NCBI RefSeq assembly: GCF_001411555.2
Contig: NC_049912.1
Coordinates: forward strand, 28,118,514-28,182,513
Reading direction: 5' to 3'
Length of the DNA: 64,000 bases
DNA from: Juglans regia
Taxonomy: Eukaryota; Streptophyta; Magnoliopsida; Fagales; Juglandaceae
The notes under the pieces are model-generated. The model was given only the letters and a program-made list of their open reading frames with translations, had not been told where the DNA came from and made no database searches. Shown here one piece after another: positions 40,866 to 51,844 of the stretch. The stretch's first letter is position 1. Each line of letters opens with the position of its first letter. Made by a program: the position numbers and the translations under genes.

Positions 40866-40933
40866 GTAAGTTTCCTCTTCCCCTTTGATCTACGATTTCA
40901 AGTTTTTATTGCACTAGTTTTGTTATTATATAG
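40866..40933 (+). other. Predicted 5'UTR intron abutting the AVT6 start codon
   Basis: A GTAAGT donor at 40866 follows TTCTTTG. A TATATAG acceptor ends at 40933, immediately before the ATG at 40934. If spliced, this 68-base intron places the UTR exon directly against the start codon. Confidence 0.6.
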
Positions 40934-42418
40934 ATGGATAGCGCTTATTCCACTGTACCCAAAAACTCATACGTAGAATTACAATCCCACAATGCTCCCC
41001 ACAGCCCTGGATCCCCTCCCAAAACCCATGCCAAATTACACTCTTTTGATGAAGAAGGAGGTTTTCTACGTTCTTCCAAGAATGTGAATGATAGTGATGA
41101 TGGTATAGATAATGATCCTGATCCTGATCTTGATAATTATCCTCTTATCGATGGCGGGTCTAAATCTGGGTCTGGAATTTCTGGGGCCGTCTTCAACCTA
41201 ACTACAACAATTATTGGGGCTGGGATTATGGCCCTACCGGCCGCAATGAAAGTGCTTGGATTGATTCCTGGATTTGTGTTGATAATCCTGATGGGCATTG
41301 TGTCGGAAATTAGCGTCGAGTTGTTGGTAAGGTTTTCGGCGTTGTGTAAGGCCTCTTCGTACGGTGAGGTCGTGCAATACGCGATGGGGAGGCCGGCAAG
41401 GGTATTCTTGGAGATTTGTATAATTGTGAACAATGCGGGCGTGTTGGTGGTGTATTTGATTATTATGGGGGATGTGATGTCGGGGTCAGTTCATCATGTG
41501 GGAGTTTTTGATCAGTGGCTGGGGAATGGGGTCTGGGATCAGAGGAAGCTGGTGATTTTGGTTGTGGTGGTGGTGTTTCTTGCACCACTTTGTGTCTTAG
41601 AGAGGATTGATTCGTTGAGCTTGACTTCAGCTGCTTCTGTGGCTCTTGCCATTGTGTTTGTTGTGGTTGCCTGTGTTATTGCATTTATTAAGCTTGTTGA
41701 AGGGCGAATCGAGGCTCCGAGGTTGGGTCCGGATTTTGGGTCAAAGAAGGCTATTCTGGATTTACTTGTGGTGATTCCTATCATGACAAACGCTTATGTT
41801 TGTCATTTCAATGTTCAGCCTATATATAACGAACTTGAAGGGCGGTCTCCTCAGAAGATGAACCGGGTGGGGAGGATCACTACTGCAGTTTGCATTGTGG
41901 TCTATACCTTTACAGCCATATCAGGCTATCTTTTATTTGGGCAGGGTACCGAGTCTGATGTGCTGACCAATTTTGATAAGGACCTTGGGATTCGTTTCAG
42001 TTTGGCATTGAACTATATTGTCCGGGTTGGATACATTCTTCATTTAATTCTTGTTTTCCCAGTTGTTCATTTCTCCCTACGACAAACAGTGGACGCCTTG
42101 GTGTTTGAAGGATCTGCTCCACTGTTAGAGAGTAGGAAGAGGTCTTTAGGCTTGACAGCAGTTTCATTGGTACTTGTTTACTTCGGTTCCACTATGATTC
42201 CCAACATATGGACTGCTTTCAAGTTTACAGGTGCAACAACGGCAGTATCATTAGGCTTTATATTTCCATCTCTTATAGCATTAAGGTTAAGTAAGCAAGG
42301 GGGTGGTTTGAGCTTGGGCGAAAAGTTCTCGTCTTGGTTGATGTTAATATTAGCCATAGTAGTCGGGATTGTTGGAGTGATAGGAAATATTTATAGCATT
42401 GAAAGCCATTCCGAATGA
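40934..42418 (+). CDS. AVT6E: AVT6-type vacuolar amino-acid transporter (AVT6E-like)
   Basis: A 494-aa intronless reading frame of the amino acid/auxin permease (SLC38-like) family. An acidic, Ser/Asp-rich cytosolic head (residues 1-78, with DSDDGIDNDPDPDLDN) precedes about 11 membrane segments. The first contains GAVFNLTTTIIGAGIMALPA, a signature of the AVT6/SLC38 group. Later features are VIPIMTNAYVCHFNVQPIYN and TGATTAVSLGFIFPSLIALR. Family members at the tonoplast export amino acids from the vacuole; AVT6A moves Asp and Glu, and the substrate of this one is unknown. The neighbourhood (TOPLESS, SAM, MFS) matches my recollection of At1g80510, which supports AVT6E. The start is the first ATG after a likely 5'UTR intron. 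Confidence 0.92.
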   Translation: MDSAYSTVPKNSYVELQSHNAPHSPGSPPKTHAKLHSFDEEGGFLRSSKNVNDSDDGIDNDPDPDLDNYPLIDGGSKSGSGISGAVFNLTTTIIGAGIMALPAAMKVLGLIPGFVLIILMGIVSEISVELLVRFSALCKASSYGEVVQYAMGRPARVFLEICIIVNNAGVLVVYLIIMGDVMSGSVHHVGVFDQWLGNGVWDQRKLVILVVVVVFLAPLCVLERIDSLSLTSAASVALAIVFVVVACVIAFIKLVEGRIEAPRLGPDFGSKKAILDLLVVIPIMTNAYVCHFNVQPIYNELEGRSPQKMNRVGRITTAVCIVVYTFTAISGYLLFGQGTESDVLTNFDKDLGIRFSLALNYIVRVGYILHLILVFPVVHFSLRQTVDALVFEGSAPLLESRKRSLGLTAVSLVLVYFGSTMIPNIWTAFKFTGATTAVSLGFIFPSLIALRLSKQGGGLSLGEKFSSWLMLILAIVVGIVGVIGNIYSIESHSE

Positions 42419-43762
42419 TTCTTTCCATGGGAATGTTGGGATTAGTTTTACTGGGTATTGATTTGGAAATAATTTTCTGCCGATTGATGGGGCAAGGCTT
42501 CTTTGTTTAACGTTGCTTTATTTCCTATCTGATATGAGAAATTAAATGAAATTGGGAGACTGATGGATCTTTGACCAGGGAGGTTTAACAAAGTACATTG
42601 CCATTGCTTCAGCACGTGGTGATTGAAAGATCAGAGTGGTCGTTATATTCCAGATACCATGTATTTTTACACTGCCGAAGATCCGTGAAGGTTCAGATAA
42701 CATTGTCAGGAATGCTAAGAGGAGAATCTTCTTGGATGTTACCTCCACATGTAAGTTGAGTTGTAAACTCTTCCCATGGATTGACATGCCATGCTTTACC
42801 TTAGTCCCGTGTTTATTTCTTAACTGGAGAGCCCGTTGTAAGTTGTTTTGTAACTGTGTAGTTCAGAAACAATACTGCTGTTTTAACGAACACTCTAGTT
42901 TACATTAGCAAGCATGATTTTCTGTTATTGGACAAAGGTTTGTTCTTCTAGTGTTTTAGTTATCATGTCATCAGCCAAAGTAATCCTTCTTCATCATTGC
43001 TATGCTGTTGAACCATCCGTGTATGGAGACAGCGCCCAAAACATTATCCAGCACTGCTCGTTTCTGAAATTGAAAAATGACGCCCGGACTTCTTCTATTC
43101 TCTTTTCTATCTTTCTACTTGGTTCAAGTTTTACTATTTATGTTCATCGAATAAACTCACAATCTTTTACTAAATAAGAAGAAGGTTAATTAAAAAAAAA
43201 AATCAATCAAAATATTAAAATCCCTTTCCATCTTTTCAAACGGTGCAATGCCCAGTTTTTAACCTCAAGGCATAGAAGGTAATAATATTCAACGAAGGAG
43301 AAAAGTGCACAAGCATAAAAGAATCAAACTTACTATATCATGGTGATAAATATTAATGAATAGTATACAAGCAAGAATTGAGGTACACTTGGAACCCAGT
43401 TAGTGGAAAACTGTTCTTCGGCTAAGGGAAGGCCAGATTCTCAGAAACTCTTTATGTTAATGTAAAAATTCGTATGTGCACTCTATTTCCACAGTTAAAA
43501 ACTGTGGAACCATCCTCTGAACAACGGGATGCAGTAAAACCTTCATTTCCTGGTTACGTCTTGAAGTATCAGAAATGAAAACTTTGAAGTCCTCATTCCA
43601 TCTAGAATCCATAAAAATGCATGACCATCGACCTTCTATCTGAATAACACCTAACCCAGAATGGCATTCGGATATGGACATGATTTCATCCTCTAATGTG
43701 GCAAATTTCGCTTCCTGATCCATTCCGTTAGAAAAATGAAGGTATCTGCTCAGCGACCAAGC
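42419..43762. other. Convergent 3' region of transporter and PPR genes
   Basis: It should contain the 3'UTRs of both genes. No further coding signal, RNA or repeat was recognised. Composition is less AT-rich than the desert, consistent with transcribed UTR. Confidence 0.5.
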
Positions 43763-46495
43763 TCACCAATAATCCCCACAAGAACACAAGCCATCACAAA
43801 AATGATGGAATCTACTTGCATCTCGAATGACAACTTTACGCTGGGTAACGTTGGAAACAAATTTCATAAAGGAGTGACAATCACCACAAATTCGGAGATT
43901 TTTCATGATCTGAATTGGTGATCCATTTGGCACGCGCAAGATCCCATAGGCAATGGCAAGTTTTTCACCATGGTAGAGAAGCTCATCCTGTTTTTGCTCC
44001 TCTTCCATGTCATGCAGAACAAAGTTTGTATCTAGTACATAACCTCCTTCTCTAAACCGTCCATACAAGTTCTTCAATGTCAAGTGAATCTCACCAATCT
44101 CATCATGTGTCTTGTCCCCCGTAACGAAGTAGTGTAACTTGTTATTGATCTCAATCCAGCTGATTCCTTGTTCTTTGCTCACTCCCCTATCTTTCATTGA
44201 TTGCCTTATTTCCCATACTCTGTCCCACAAACCTTGAGACGCATATATATTAGATAGTAAAATATAAGTTCCTAATCTATTTGTTCCCATCTGGAAAAGC
44301 CTTTCAGCAATTTTCTGGCCAAGTTCCATGTTTTCATGGATCCTACAAGCATGAAGAAGTGTTTCCCAAATCACAACATCTGGTTTTGCAGGCATGTTTT
44401 GGATGAGAGCTTCAGCTTCAGAAAGCCGTCCAGCCCTCCCAAGGAGATCAACCATACAAGTATAGTGATAAATCGAAGGGGTAATCCCATAATCTTGGCT
44501 CATGGAAGTAAAATAAGCCCACCCTTTATCCACTAACCCAGCATGGCCACAAGAACATAAAACCCCCAGAAAGCTGATTTCATTGGGGGAGACCCCAGTG
44601 GCTTCCATTTGTTTAAAAATCTGGACCACTTCTGTACTGAGTCCATTCTGTGCGCTGCCTCCTAAAACCGCATTCCATGTGACTATGTCTTGGTCAGGCA
44701 TCTCTTCAAAGACACAAAGGCCATCCAGACTCCCACACCTAAAGTACATTGTTATAAGAGCATTGGAAACAGACAAACTAGAATTAATTCCAAGTTTGTG
44801 TGTCAAAGCATGGATCTGTTGCCCTGGCTTGCTTACACCAATGCTTGCACAAGCACTCAGGAGGCTTGTAATGGTTAATTGGTTTGGACTTATTCCTCTG
44901 GTTAACATGTCAAGGAACAATGCAAAGGCAACATCCCCATGCCCTGCTTGCTCATAAGCTGAAATAATGGCAGTCCAAGACACCGCATCACGTTTTGGCA
45001 TCTTTTCGAAAGTTTTTCGAGCATCATCCAACATGAAATTCTCTGAAAGCCTAGAAATGAGGGAGTTCCAAGATACAATGTCTCTTACTCTCATCGTGCT
45101 AAAAACCTGAGAAACATCCTCAATGTTCTTGTACTTCCCATACATGGAAATCAGCCCATTCCCAACAAATGAATTGAATTGGCACCTTGTCTTAATGGTA
45201 AGCGAGTGTATCTGTTTTCCCATCTCAAAATCTCCAATGTTAGTGCAAGCAAAAAGAGCAGTAGTAAAGCTTGAATGATTTGGAACATTTCCTGACCTAT
45301 GAAACTCAGCAAACAACTCTAAAGCTTCTCTGCTTTGTCCATTCTGTACAAACCCAGAAATCATGGCAGCCCAAGAAGCAGCACTACGCTCAGGAATATG
45401 CAAAAAAATATCTTTAGCTTCTTCAAGCATTCCATTCTGGGCATACCCAGCAACCATAGCGTTCCACATGACAACACTGGGGTTAGAAATCTCATCAAAT
45501 ATACGTCTAGCTTCATACATCCTTTCTTTTTGAGCATATGCAGTTATAATTGTTGCCCGTGTGGCAACACTCTTAATTGGATCCCTCTCATAAAAAGCGA
45601 TCGCGTTCTCAAATCTATGACACTGTGCAAATGCTGCAATCATTGTGGTCCATGAGTAATCATTTCGTTTTGGCATTGTCTCAAAAAACTTAAGTGCATT
45701 ATCCAAACTCCCATTCCTGGTATAGGCATCCAAAATTGACGTCCCCACAACTACATCTCTCTCGTACCCTGTCTTGATGGCCACAGTCCTAAAACTCTCG
45801 AGCATTTCTAAATCATTCAACCCATTTATAGCTGATAATGCTACGACCAATACTGACTGGTCTGGCCTCACCCCACTTCTCACCATCATCAAAAAAATAG
45901 TCCATGCTTCTCTATGCTTACTTATCTCAGAAAACCCGGATATCATAACCAGCCAAGACACCAAATTCCTCTCCACCATTTTCTCAAATAACTCACCTGC
46001 CTGGCTCATCATACCGTAGTGGCAATACCCTGTAATCATCGAGTTCCATGACACGACATTTCTCTCAGGCATTTCATCAAACAAATCTCTGGCACTAATC
46101 AAATCACCGTTGTCCACATATCCACTAATCATAGCGTTCCAAGAAATCACATTACGCTCCGGCATTGCATCAAAGAGCACCCGAGCCTCATTGACACGCC
46201 CAAATTTCGTATACCCGGTTAATAAAATTGTCCAAGTTCTGACATTCTTTCCGTGAAACTCATTAAAGAGGGTTTGTGCTTCGTGTAAAAGACCGTTCTG
46301 GGTGTAACCAGAAATCATGGAGTTCCAAGATCCCGGGTCTCTTTGACGCATTGAGTCGAACAACTCTCGTGCCTCGACGACTCTGCCGAGTTTGGAGACG
46401 TCCTGGATGGTTTTGTTGCAGCGGAACAGATGGGTCTGTGGGACAGGAGAGTATGAAGAGAGGAAACGGAAGTGGAAGAGACGACGCATTATCAT
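43763..46495 (-). CDS. PPR protein, PLS class with E and DYW domains
   Basis: A 910-aa intronless protein that should bind organellar RNA and specify C-to-U editing sites. The frame is open upstream only through a GTG, so I start at ATG 46495 (MIMRRLFHFRFLSSYS, basic and without acidic residues, a likely mitochondrial or plastid presequence). Long tandem P/L/S repeats follow, with phrases such as ERNVISWNAMISGYVDNGDL, up to about residue 690. Then come the E motif (ETLLHACRIHENMELG), a PG-box-like KEQGISWIEI (Pro replaced by Gln) and the DYW deaminase-like domain. The latter has HGEKLA (HxE) and CGDCH zinc-site residues and ends GLCSCGDYW. The catalytic residues are present, so editing activity is plausible. 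No frameshift. The exact orthologue and target site are not known to me. It is divergent from the SAM gene. Confidence 0.95.
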   Translation of the reverse strand: MIMRRLFHFRFLSSYSPVPQTHLFRCNKTIQDVSKLGRVVEARELFDSMRQRDPGSWNSMISGYTQNGLLHEAQTLFNEFHGKNVRTWTILLTGYTKFGRVNEARVLFDAMPERNVISWNAMISGYVDNGDLISARDLFDEMPERNVVSWNSMITGYCHYGMMSQAGELFEKMVERNLVSWLVMISGFSEISKHREAWTIFLMMVRSGVRPDQSVLVVALSAINGLNDLEMLESFRTVAIKTGYERDVVVGTSILDAYTRNGSLDNALKFFETMPKRNDYSWTTMIAAFAQCHRFENAIAFYERDPIKSVATRATIITAYAQKERMYEARRIFDEISNPSVVMWNAMVAGYAQNGMLEEAKDIFLHIPERSAASWAAMISGFVQNGQSREALELFAEFHRSGNVPNHSSFTTALFACTNIGDFEMGKQIHSLTIKTRCQFNSFVGNGLISMYGKYKNIEDVSQVFSTMRVRDIVSWNSLISRLSENFMLDDARKTFEKMPKRDAVSWTAIISAYEQAGHGDVAFALFLDMLTRGISPNQLTITSLLSACASIGVSKPGQQIHALTHKLGINSSLSVSNALITMYFRCGSLDGLCVFEEMPDQDIVTWNAVLGGSAQNGLSTEVVQIFKQMEATGVSPNEISFLGVLCSCGHAGLVDKGWAYFTSMSQDYGITPSIYHYTCMVDLLGRAGRLSEAEALIQNMPAKPDVVIWETLLHACRIHENMELGQKIAERLFQMGTNRLGTYILLSNIYASQGLWDRVWEIRQSMKDRGVSKEQGISWIEINNKLHYFVTGDKTHDEIGEIHLTLKNLYGRFREGGYVLDTNFVLHDMEEEQKQDELLYHGEKLAIAYGILRVPNGSPIQIMKNLRICGDCHSFMKFVSNVTQRKVVIRDASRFHHFCDGLCSCGDYW

Positions 46496-47454
46496 TGAAC
46501 ATAGTGAGAGACGTTCAATCAACACCTCACTTTGCGAAAAGGGTGTTGTTTGCAGGCGAGAGAGTCGAGGGGCAGAGAGAGAGAGAGATGGAGGACAGGT
46601 TCAGTTATAACCCAAAACTTGATTCGGTAGTATGCTTTCTGGGGTCTGGTCGGAGAGACCCCGCGAGCTCGGTTTTCTGATTCTATGTCTTCTGTTTCCA
46701 AAATTTGTCTGGTTTGTATTTTTGCCATGGCGAAACCTTCCCTATTACGAGTTATTACTATAACTAAACCAACCTTTAAAGCCCCATAAAGCAGTAATGG
46801 ATCCTGTAGGCTGTAGATTGGGCACATGAGCAATGCTATTTTTATTTTTTTATTTTTAGGCGAGCAATGCTATATTCACTATTACAAGTTTCTTCAATTT
46901 CATTTAAAAATTATTATTATTATTATTATGATCTATCGTTAAAAAATAATAATTCTTTTAAGTGAATTCAAAATTATTCACTTTTTTTACATACGATTTA
47001 AAGATCTTAAAAATTAAAACTACAAATATAATTTCTCTTCTATTTCTAATAATTTATTCCAATCTCATTCTCCCTCTTATCTTTTTTAATTTTAATTTCT
47101 TTTATATTTCAAATTTTTGTCAACAATTTGCATGCGCATAGATGAAATAATGCATGTGTCACATCATGACTACGTACTCTAACCACCTTAATTAATTTAG
47201 GTGGTTTTATGTTAACAAAAAGGATGAAGCCTCGCACTAGTCAACTCCTTGGATTCAATAATGATGTTCACTTGAAGCAACCAAACCTAATGCCAGTTAG
47301 GATGATCATCGCTAATTAATCAATTCTCTTACTCTTAGAAATTACTTTAAACAATGTTTTTGGAACCCTTCATAAGCTAGCAACTACAAAAGTTGATGCT
47401 AGTTTGTGGGATTATTCATTACATCCACACCTTACCGTATATTTATATATGAAA

Positions 47455-47640
47455 AATGTTTTAATCACAAAAAAACTTATAAAAATAAGTTTACAAACCG
47501 ATTTAGCTTGATGTATTATGTTAGATTGAAAAACTAGTAAATTAGTTTTATTGTAAAATAGATCTAACGTATCATATGAAATTATATTATTTTATAGATT
47601 TATTTTTATTGAATCTCTTTGTAACTTTAATACTTATATA
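47455..47640. mobile_element. MITE, family C, copy 4
   Basis: Contains TTAGATTGAAAAACTAGTAA, TTATTGTAAAATAGATCTAA and CGTATCATATGAAATTATAT in the family order, with arms rich in AATAAGTTTACAAACCGAT. Confidence 0.55.
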
Positions 47641-47907
47641 TATTATATATATATATAATGAAAATGTAAATCATGCGCGGGCAACAAAGACCAAAAAATC
47701 TTTAAATCATGTGTGTGGAAAATGCCTTCATAAACTTGCAACGTGACCAGATCATAGGGTATATATTATAGACTTGATTCACGTGATTTGAAATGAAGCA
47801 CCCTAGTTACATATTACTACTCTTTGTTTATTCCAAAAAGTCCGCCCACATGGGAGCAGTACCTGATCTCATGCATGCATTCACAATTAATAGTATATTA
47901 ATAATTA

Positions 47908-48095
47908 GGAAAATATTCTAGCCATAAAGTGATTATATATATAAAAATAATCTCACAAACTGATGTGATTTGATGTGATTTGTCAGATTGTAAAGTTACT
48001 TTTATTATATAATAGATCTAACAGATCATATAAAACCAAGTCAATTTGTTGGATTGTTTTTGTATAATTATTTTATAGATGTAGCAGTTCTCCAA
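47908..48095. mobile_element. MITE, family C, copy 5
   Basis: CAGATTGTAAAGTTACTTTT then TAATAGATCTAACAGATCAT. Left CTAGCCATAAAGTGATTATA pairs imperfectly with right ATTATTTTATAGATGTAGCA. Contains a short internal duplication TGATGTGATT. Confidence 0.6.
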
Positions 48096-48535
48096 TAACT
48101 ATAATCTAAATTTAATTGGGCCCCTGAACCTCTCTAACTTCAAAATGTAATTCATAGGGACGAACATGTGAATGGAAGCAAAGCTGCAGGGACAGAAACA
48201 AAAGTGACATGCAGTAGTGCCTTTGGGGACAATTGCTAGTGCTCGATCATATGCCAATAGAATTTAAGATACCATCATGTGCTTGATCACTCTTTCAAAC
48301 ATAAGGACTGCCGACATTCATTTGCTATATGTTCTTGCATAATGTGTTTGATTTGTTATCGTCATCTTGTGGATAAACCGTGTCAAGATTATATTTTTAA
48401 GGCCATGGATGACAAACACAAGTTCAACTTAATCTGAGATCATATTATATATGTTCTAATTGGTCTATTAGTCATGAGATGCCCAGAATTACTTATAGTG
48501 ATGACAGACAAAACCTAATGCATCTAATTAATGAG

Positions 48536-48718
48536 AAATGATATTTGTAATCGTGGATTGTACAAACGCCGCGCAATTCCTTTGAAAAAAATGAGTAAAT
48601 ACGGGATCTACATGAAAAAAATTAATTAATTTTTTAATAGTGAATCTTATTCTTTTTCAAAACGATTGCGTGACGCTTATGTATTCCACAACTGTATATA
48701 ACATTACTCTTAATTAAT
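48536..48718. mobile_element. MITE, family B, clearest copy
   Basis: Arms of about 60 bp (for example ACAAACGCCGCGCAATTCCT on the left; CGATTGCGTGACGCTTATGT on the right) are reverse complements with scattered mismatches. The whole element could fold on itself. Confidence 0.7.
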
Positions 48719-49553
48719 TAATCAAGTAGATTAACCACTCGTCTTGGAAATAATATATATTCTTCAAGGTTTTCACTTTTTCAGTAGTCTAAAGGAGGCA
48801 TGCAGCTGATTCTCGAACAAGGGGAAGGCTTTCTACATAATGATCAATACAATAGCAATAAACAATGATAGATTACATTGTATTGTTCCCACTTTTTATC
48901 TGTTTGAAAGTAAAAGTTTCTTTTAAAAAAAAAAAAATCTATTTGATTTTATAAATGTCAAGAAAAACATTTATCTTGATAAAAAAAGCTACCCTAATCA
49001 ATCATTCCATATATGCAAGCAATATTGAAGTCATAAAGGTGCATTAGCATCGGTTACTCGAATTATGGGAGGAGGGAGTTGCATTAATCATGTGTAATTC
49101 ATAGAGTTTGGTAGCGATGAACAGAAGTAGTGATTGCTTTTTATTTAACCAAACAATCTTTGGCATTGGCAAAAGGGTTGTCTAGTATGAAACTGGAGTG
49201 CGCTTTCCTCCCAATTTCACACTCAAAAACAAGTAAGCACTGAGTGTCCCACACGCTACTACTTACTGCTCTTTAGGCAAACCGTGATTGATGGCAAGCA
49301 TTTCCCGCGAGGGAATCCATTCCCTTAGGTCTCACTCCTCAAACTCTCAATCACACTTTGCCCAGTTTTATGGAGGGAACATGGCCATGCCAGACCCCAC
49401 ACCACTTTCTTTTTTCTTTAGTCACTCTCAAGTTTCAACTGACATCCAATTTACAAAAGAAAGCAGACCGCCCCTACCCCAAAAAAATGTCCAACTCACC
49501 TACAACTTCCATTGCCTTCTCTTTACAATATCTCCACCTCTATCCTCTAACTT

Positions 49554-49567
49554 TATATATATATATG
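49554..49567 (+). promoter_or_regulatory. TATA box of the SAM-domain gene
   Basis: A (TA)n TATA element about 60-70 bases before the ATG at 49627. It predicts a start near 49590 and a leader of about 40 bases. Confidence 0.5.
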
Positions 49568-49626
49568 TCTCTCATCTCCCTAATTATCACAGAAAAACAG
49601 ATATATCCATATAATCCTTGCCAGTT

Positions 49627-50208
49627 ATGGATTGGTTTTCATGGCTATCCAAAACCGGCCTGGAGCCGTCTCTAGTTTACGAGTATGGACTCGCTTTTGC
49701 TCACAATGAGCTTGAAGAAGAAGATATAATTTACTTCAACCACGAGTTTCTGCAAAGCATGGGGATTTCCATAGCCAAACATAGGCTAGAAATCCTCAAG
49801 CTTGCTAGAAAAGAAATGGGTGCAAGCCCACGCCCCATATCAAGGCTTCTTGTTGCCATGAGGAGGACAAAGAGGTGCTTAGCTAAATACATCCGTACAT
49901 GGATTCATCGCGAGGAGTCAGCTCTGGTGCTTGTGCCGAGGCCTAGTTATGGGACAAGATGGAGGGGAGCCATGATGAAGAGGAACGAAAGATCGACGAT
50001 GGCAAAGCAGGGGAGGTTGCTGCTCACAAATGGGAGTCCGAGTCGTATGGTGGCTTCCGGGCCTCCACGTGTTGACAGTTTTTCGAGCCCTCTGGTGTGT
50101 GATCTCCGCAAGGAGGAAAAGATGAACGACAGCGATGACAGGTACTGGTTGACCGGTGTTGAAGAGATCAGGTGGGATACCATGTTTCAGGATCTGAAAC
50201 CCACATGA
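49627..50208 (+). CDS. Small SAM-domain protein (At1g15760/At1g80520-like)
   Basis: A 193-aa protein starting [21 protein letters not shown] use this ATG because the longer frame begins at a TTG. Residues 1-65 form a sterile alpha motif. They have the W-x-x-L opening, a middle helix [20 protein letters not shown] and a final helix [16 protein letters not shown] domains mediate homo- or hetero-oligomer contacts, sometimes RNA binding. The rest is basic and low in predicted structure ([27 protein letters not shown]), then a short acidic tail ending [11 protein letters not shown]. No intron, membrane segment or catalytic motif. Function is not established as far as I know. Its place next to TOPLESS, AVT6 and MFS genes fits the syntenic Arabidopsis SAM genes. 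Confidence 0.85.
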   Translation: MDWFSWLSKTGLEPSLVYEYGLAFAHNELEEEDIIYFNHEFLQSMGISIAKHRLEILKLARKEMGASPRPISRLLVAMRRTKRCLAKYIRTWIHREESALVLVPRPSYGTRWRGAMMKRNERSTMAKQGRLLLTNGSPSRMVASGPPRVDSFSSPLVCDLRKEEKMNDSDDRYWLTGVEEIRWDTMFQDLKPT

Positions 50209-51177
50209 ATTCTTCCTCTCTGTTTTGTTCTCTCTCTCTCTCATTTTGTCATATTTTTTGGTTTTTGTGGAGTCAATTCAATGGTGAGAGAAGGGTTTTT
50301 TTGGTTCTTCCACCAGAGGGTTTTGGGCGTGTTTCATAGAAGAATTGTTTTATATATTTATCATGAGCGGTGGGTGATGCAGACGACAAGACTTTAGCAC
50401 GAAGGGTCTGCTTGAGTAATGAGATTGTCTCACCTCCCCTGCCTGTATTTGGAATGACTTTACTGAAAGATAGAAAAAGAAAGCATTAGTCTTTAACGTC
50501 TTTGTGAGCACAATGAGAAGCTAGATTAGATGTCCAATTCCACCCCATTCTGCTGAGATTCAAACATGGTTACTGCATCAATTTTTATTTTCGGTGATGA
50601 TGGTATACACAAATCATCCATATTAGTAGGTAAATGTATTTTGTTTTCGTATAACTATTTTAGTAACTCGTTTTACAACCATCCAATTGGATCATGCCAC
50701 TTCATGAAAAGTACAAGGATTTTTTTTATTTGAATTCAGATTTTACATAACTGCCTTTCATTTGAAGCAGAACTCTGAAAAAGATTGGTTAAAAAGGGGT
50801 ACGTAGCTGATAGACACCAATAAAGATGAAAGCAGGTTGATTTGTGTAAAAAATTTGGAAGATTTCACCTCAAGATGAAATGTGATTGTGATGATACAAA
50901 ACTAGTACAGTTACTCGAAGGCCAATATAACAATAGGAATACGATACCTTTACTCTAAGGCCCCCATATTTATTTTATAATGACTAAAAACGACTTTCAT
51001 TGAAGCTTCCCCAATCAAATTGCCTTCAGCAACAAATCTTCAATCTGGGGTGACTAAGGCTAGCAGATATGCAGACAGAGGAAGACATTGCAAAGGCATT
51101 CCTTGGTAGTTAACTTATCGAAGCATACTTCCACAAAACTGGAATGCTGCCATCCGATCAGATATTAATAACCCAAA
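50209..51177. other. Convergent 3' region of SAM and MFS genes
   Basis: Likely both 3'UTRs. A CT-rich stretch follows the SAM stop. Nothing else recognised. Confidence 0.5.
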
Positions 51178-51813
51178 TTATGAGTGGTTTGAGCTTTGAG
51201 GAAGTCGAAAAGAACCGCCTGCATAAAGCAGTTGGTAAACTGGTCGTACTCTAATGGTCAGAATTATGCTCAAAATGGTGCCCAGCACACAAATGCCGGC
51301 AAGAACCAGGAAAGTGAGCCTGAAGCAATTAGGACCTAAGCAGGTAGACCCTCCTTGAATGGCAGCTTCAGCATCATATACATAACCAGCAAGCAGAGAT
51401 GAGAAAAGGATTGCACCAAGAGGATTTCCTAATCCCATGGAGTTGTAAATTATACCAAAATGCTTTAAGCCAAAAATTTCAGAGACAGTTGGGACCATCG
51501 TAGAATATTGAACACCGTAGCAGATTCCAAGCAGAGCAGTAGAAATATAGAGAGAACCATTGAGGGACGATGCATATAGGAGGAATGATACGATCATTAA
51601 TATATGTGCACATATCATCCAAAAAGTGCGAGGTATTGTTCTCGACCTGAAATAAACATAATTGAAAATTATGGCCTGATGAAGTAGGAAGAAAATAACA
51701 CCTAGGAAAACACAAAACTTAAAATTTACTTGTGCAAGGGGCAATATAAGTTCTATCGAGGAAAATATGTAACCAATTCAAAATAGAAATTTGAGACAAC
51801 TTTTAGCATTCTT

Positions 51814-51844
<31 letters not shown>

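Larger units (their letters stand above)
46810..49530. other. Intergenic, PPR to SAM genes
   Basis: AT-rich DNA with two family C MITEs and one family B MITE, listed separately. The stretch 48.7-49.5 kb is less AT-rich and probably holds the SAM-gene promoter. No other feature recognised. Confidence 0.55.

Noticed and set aside
46496..46525. Extended PPR start ten codons upstream
   Set aside because: The extension begins at GTG, not ATG; the ATG at 46495 starts a better targeting-like sequence.
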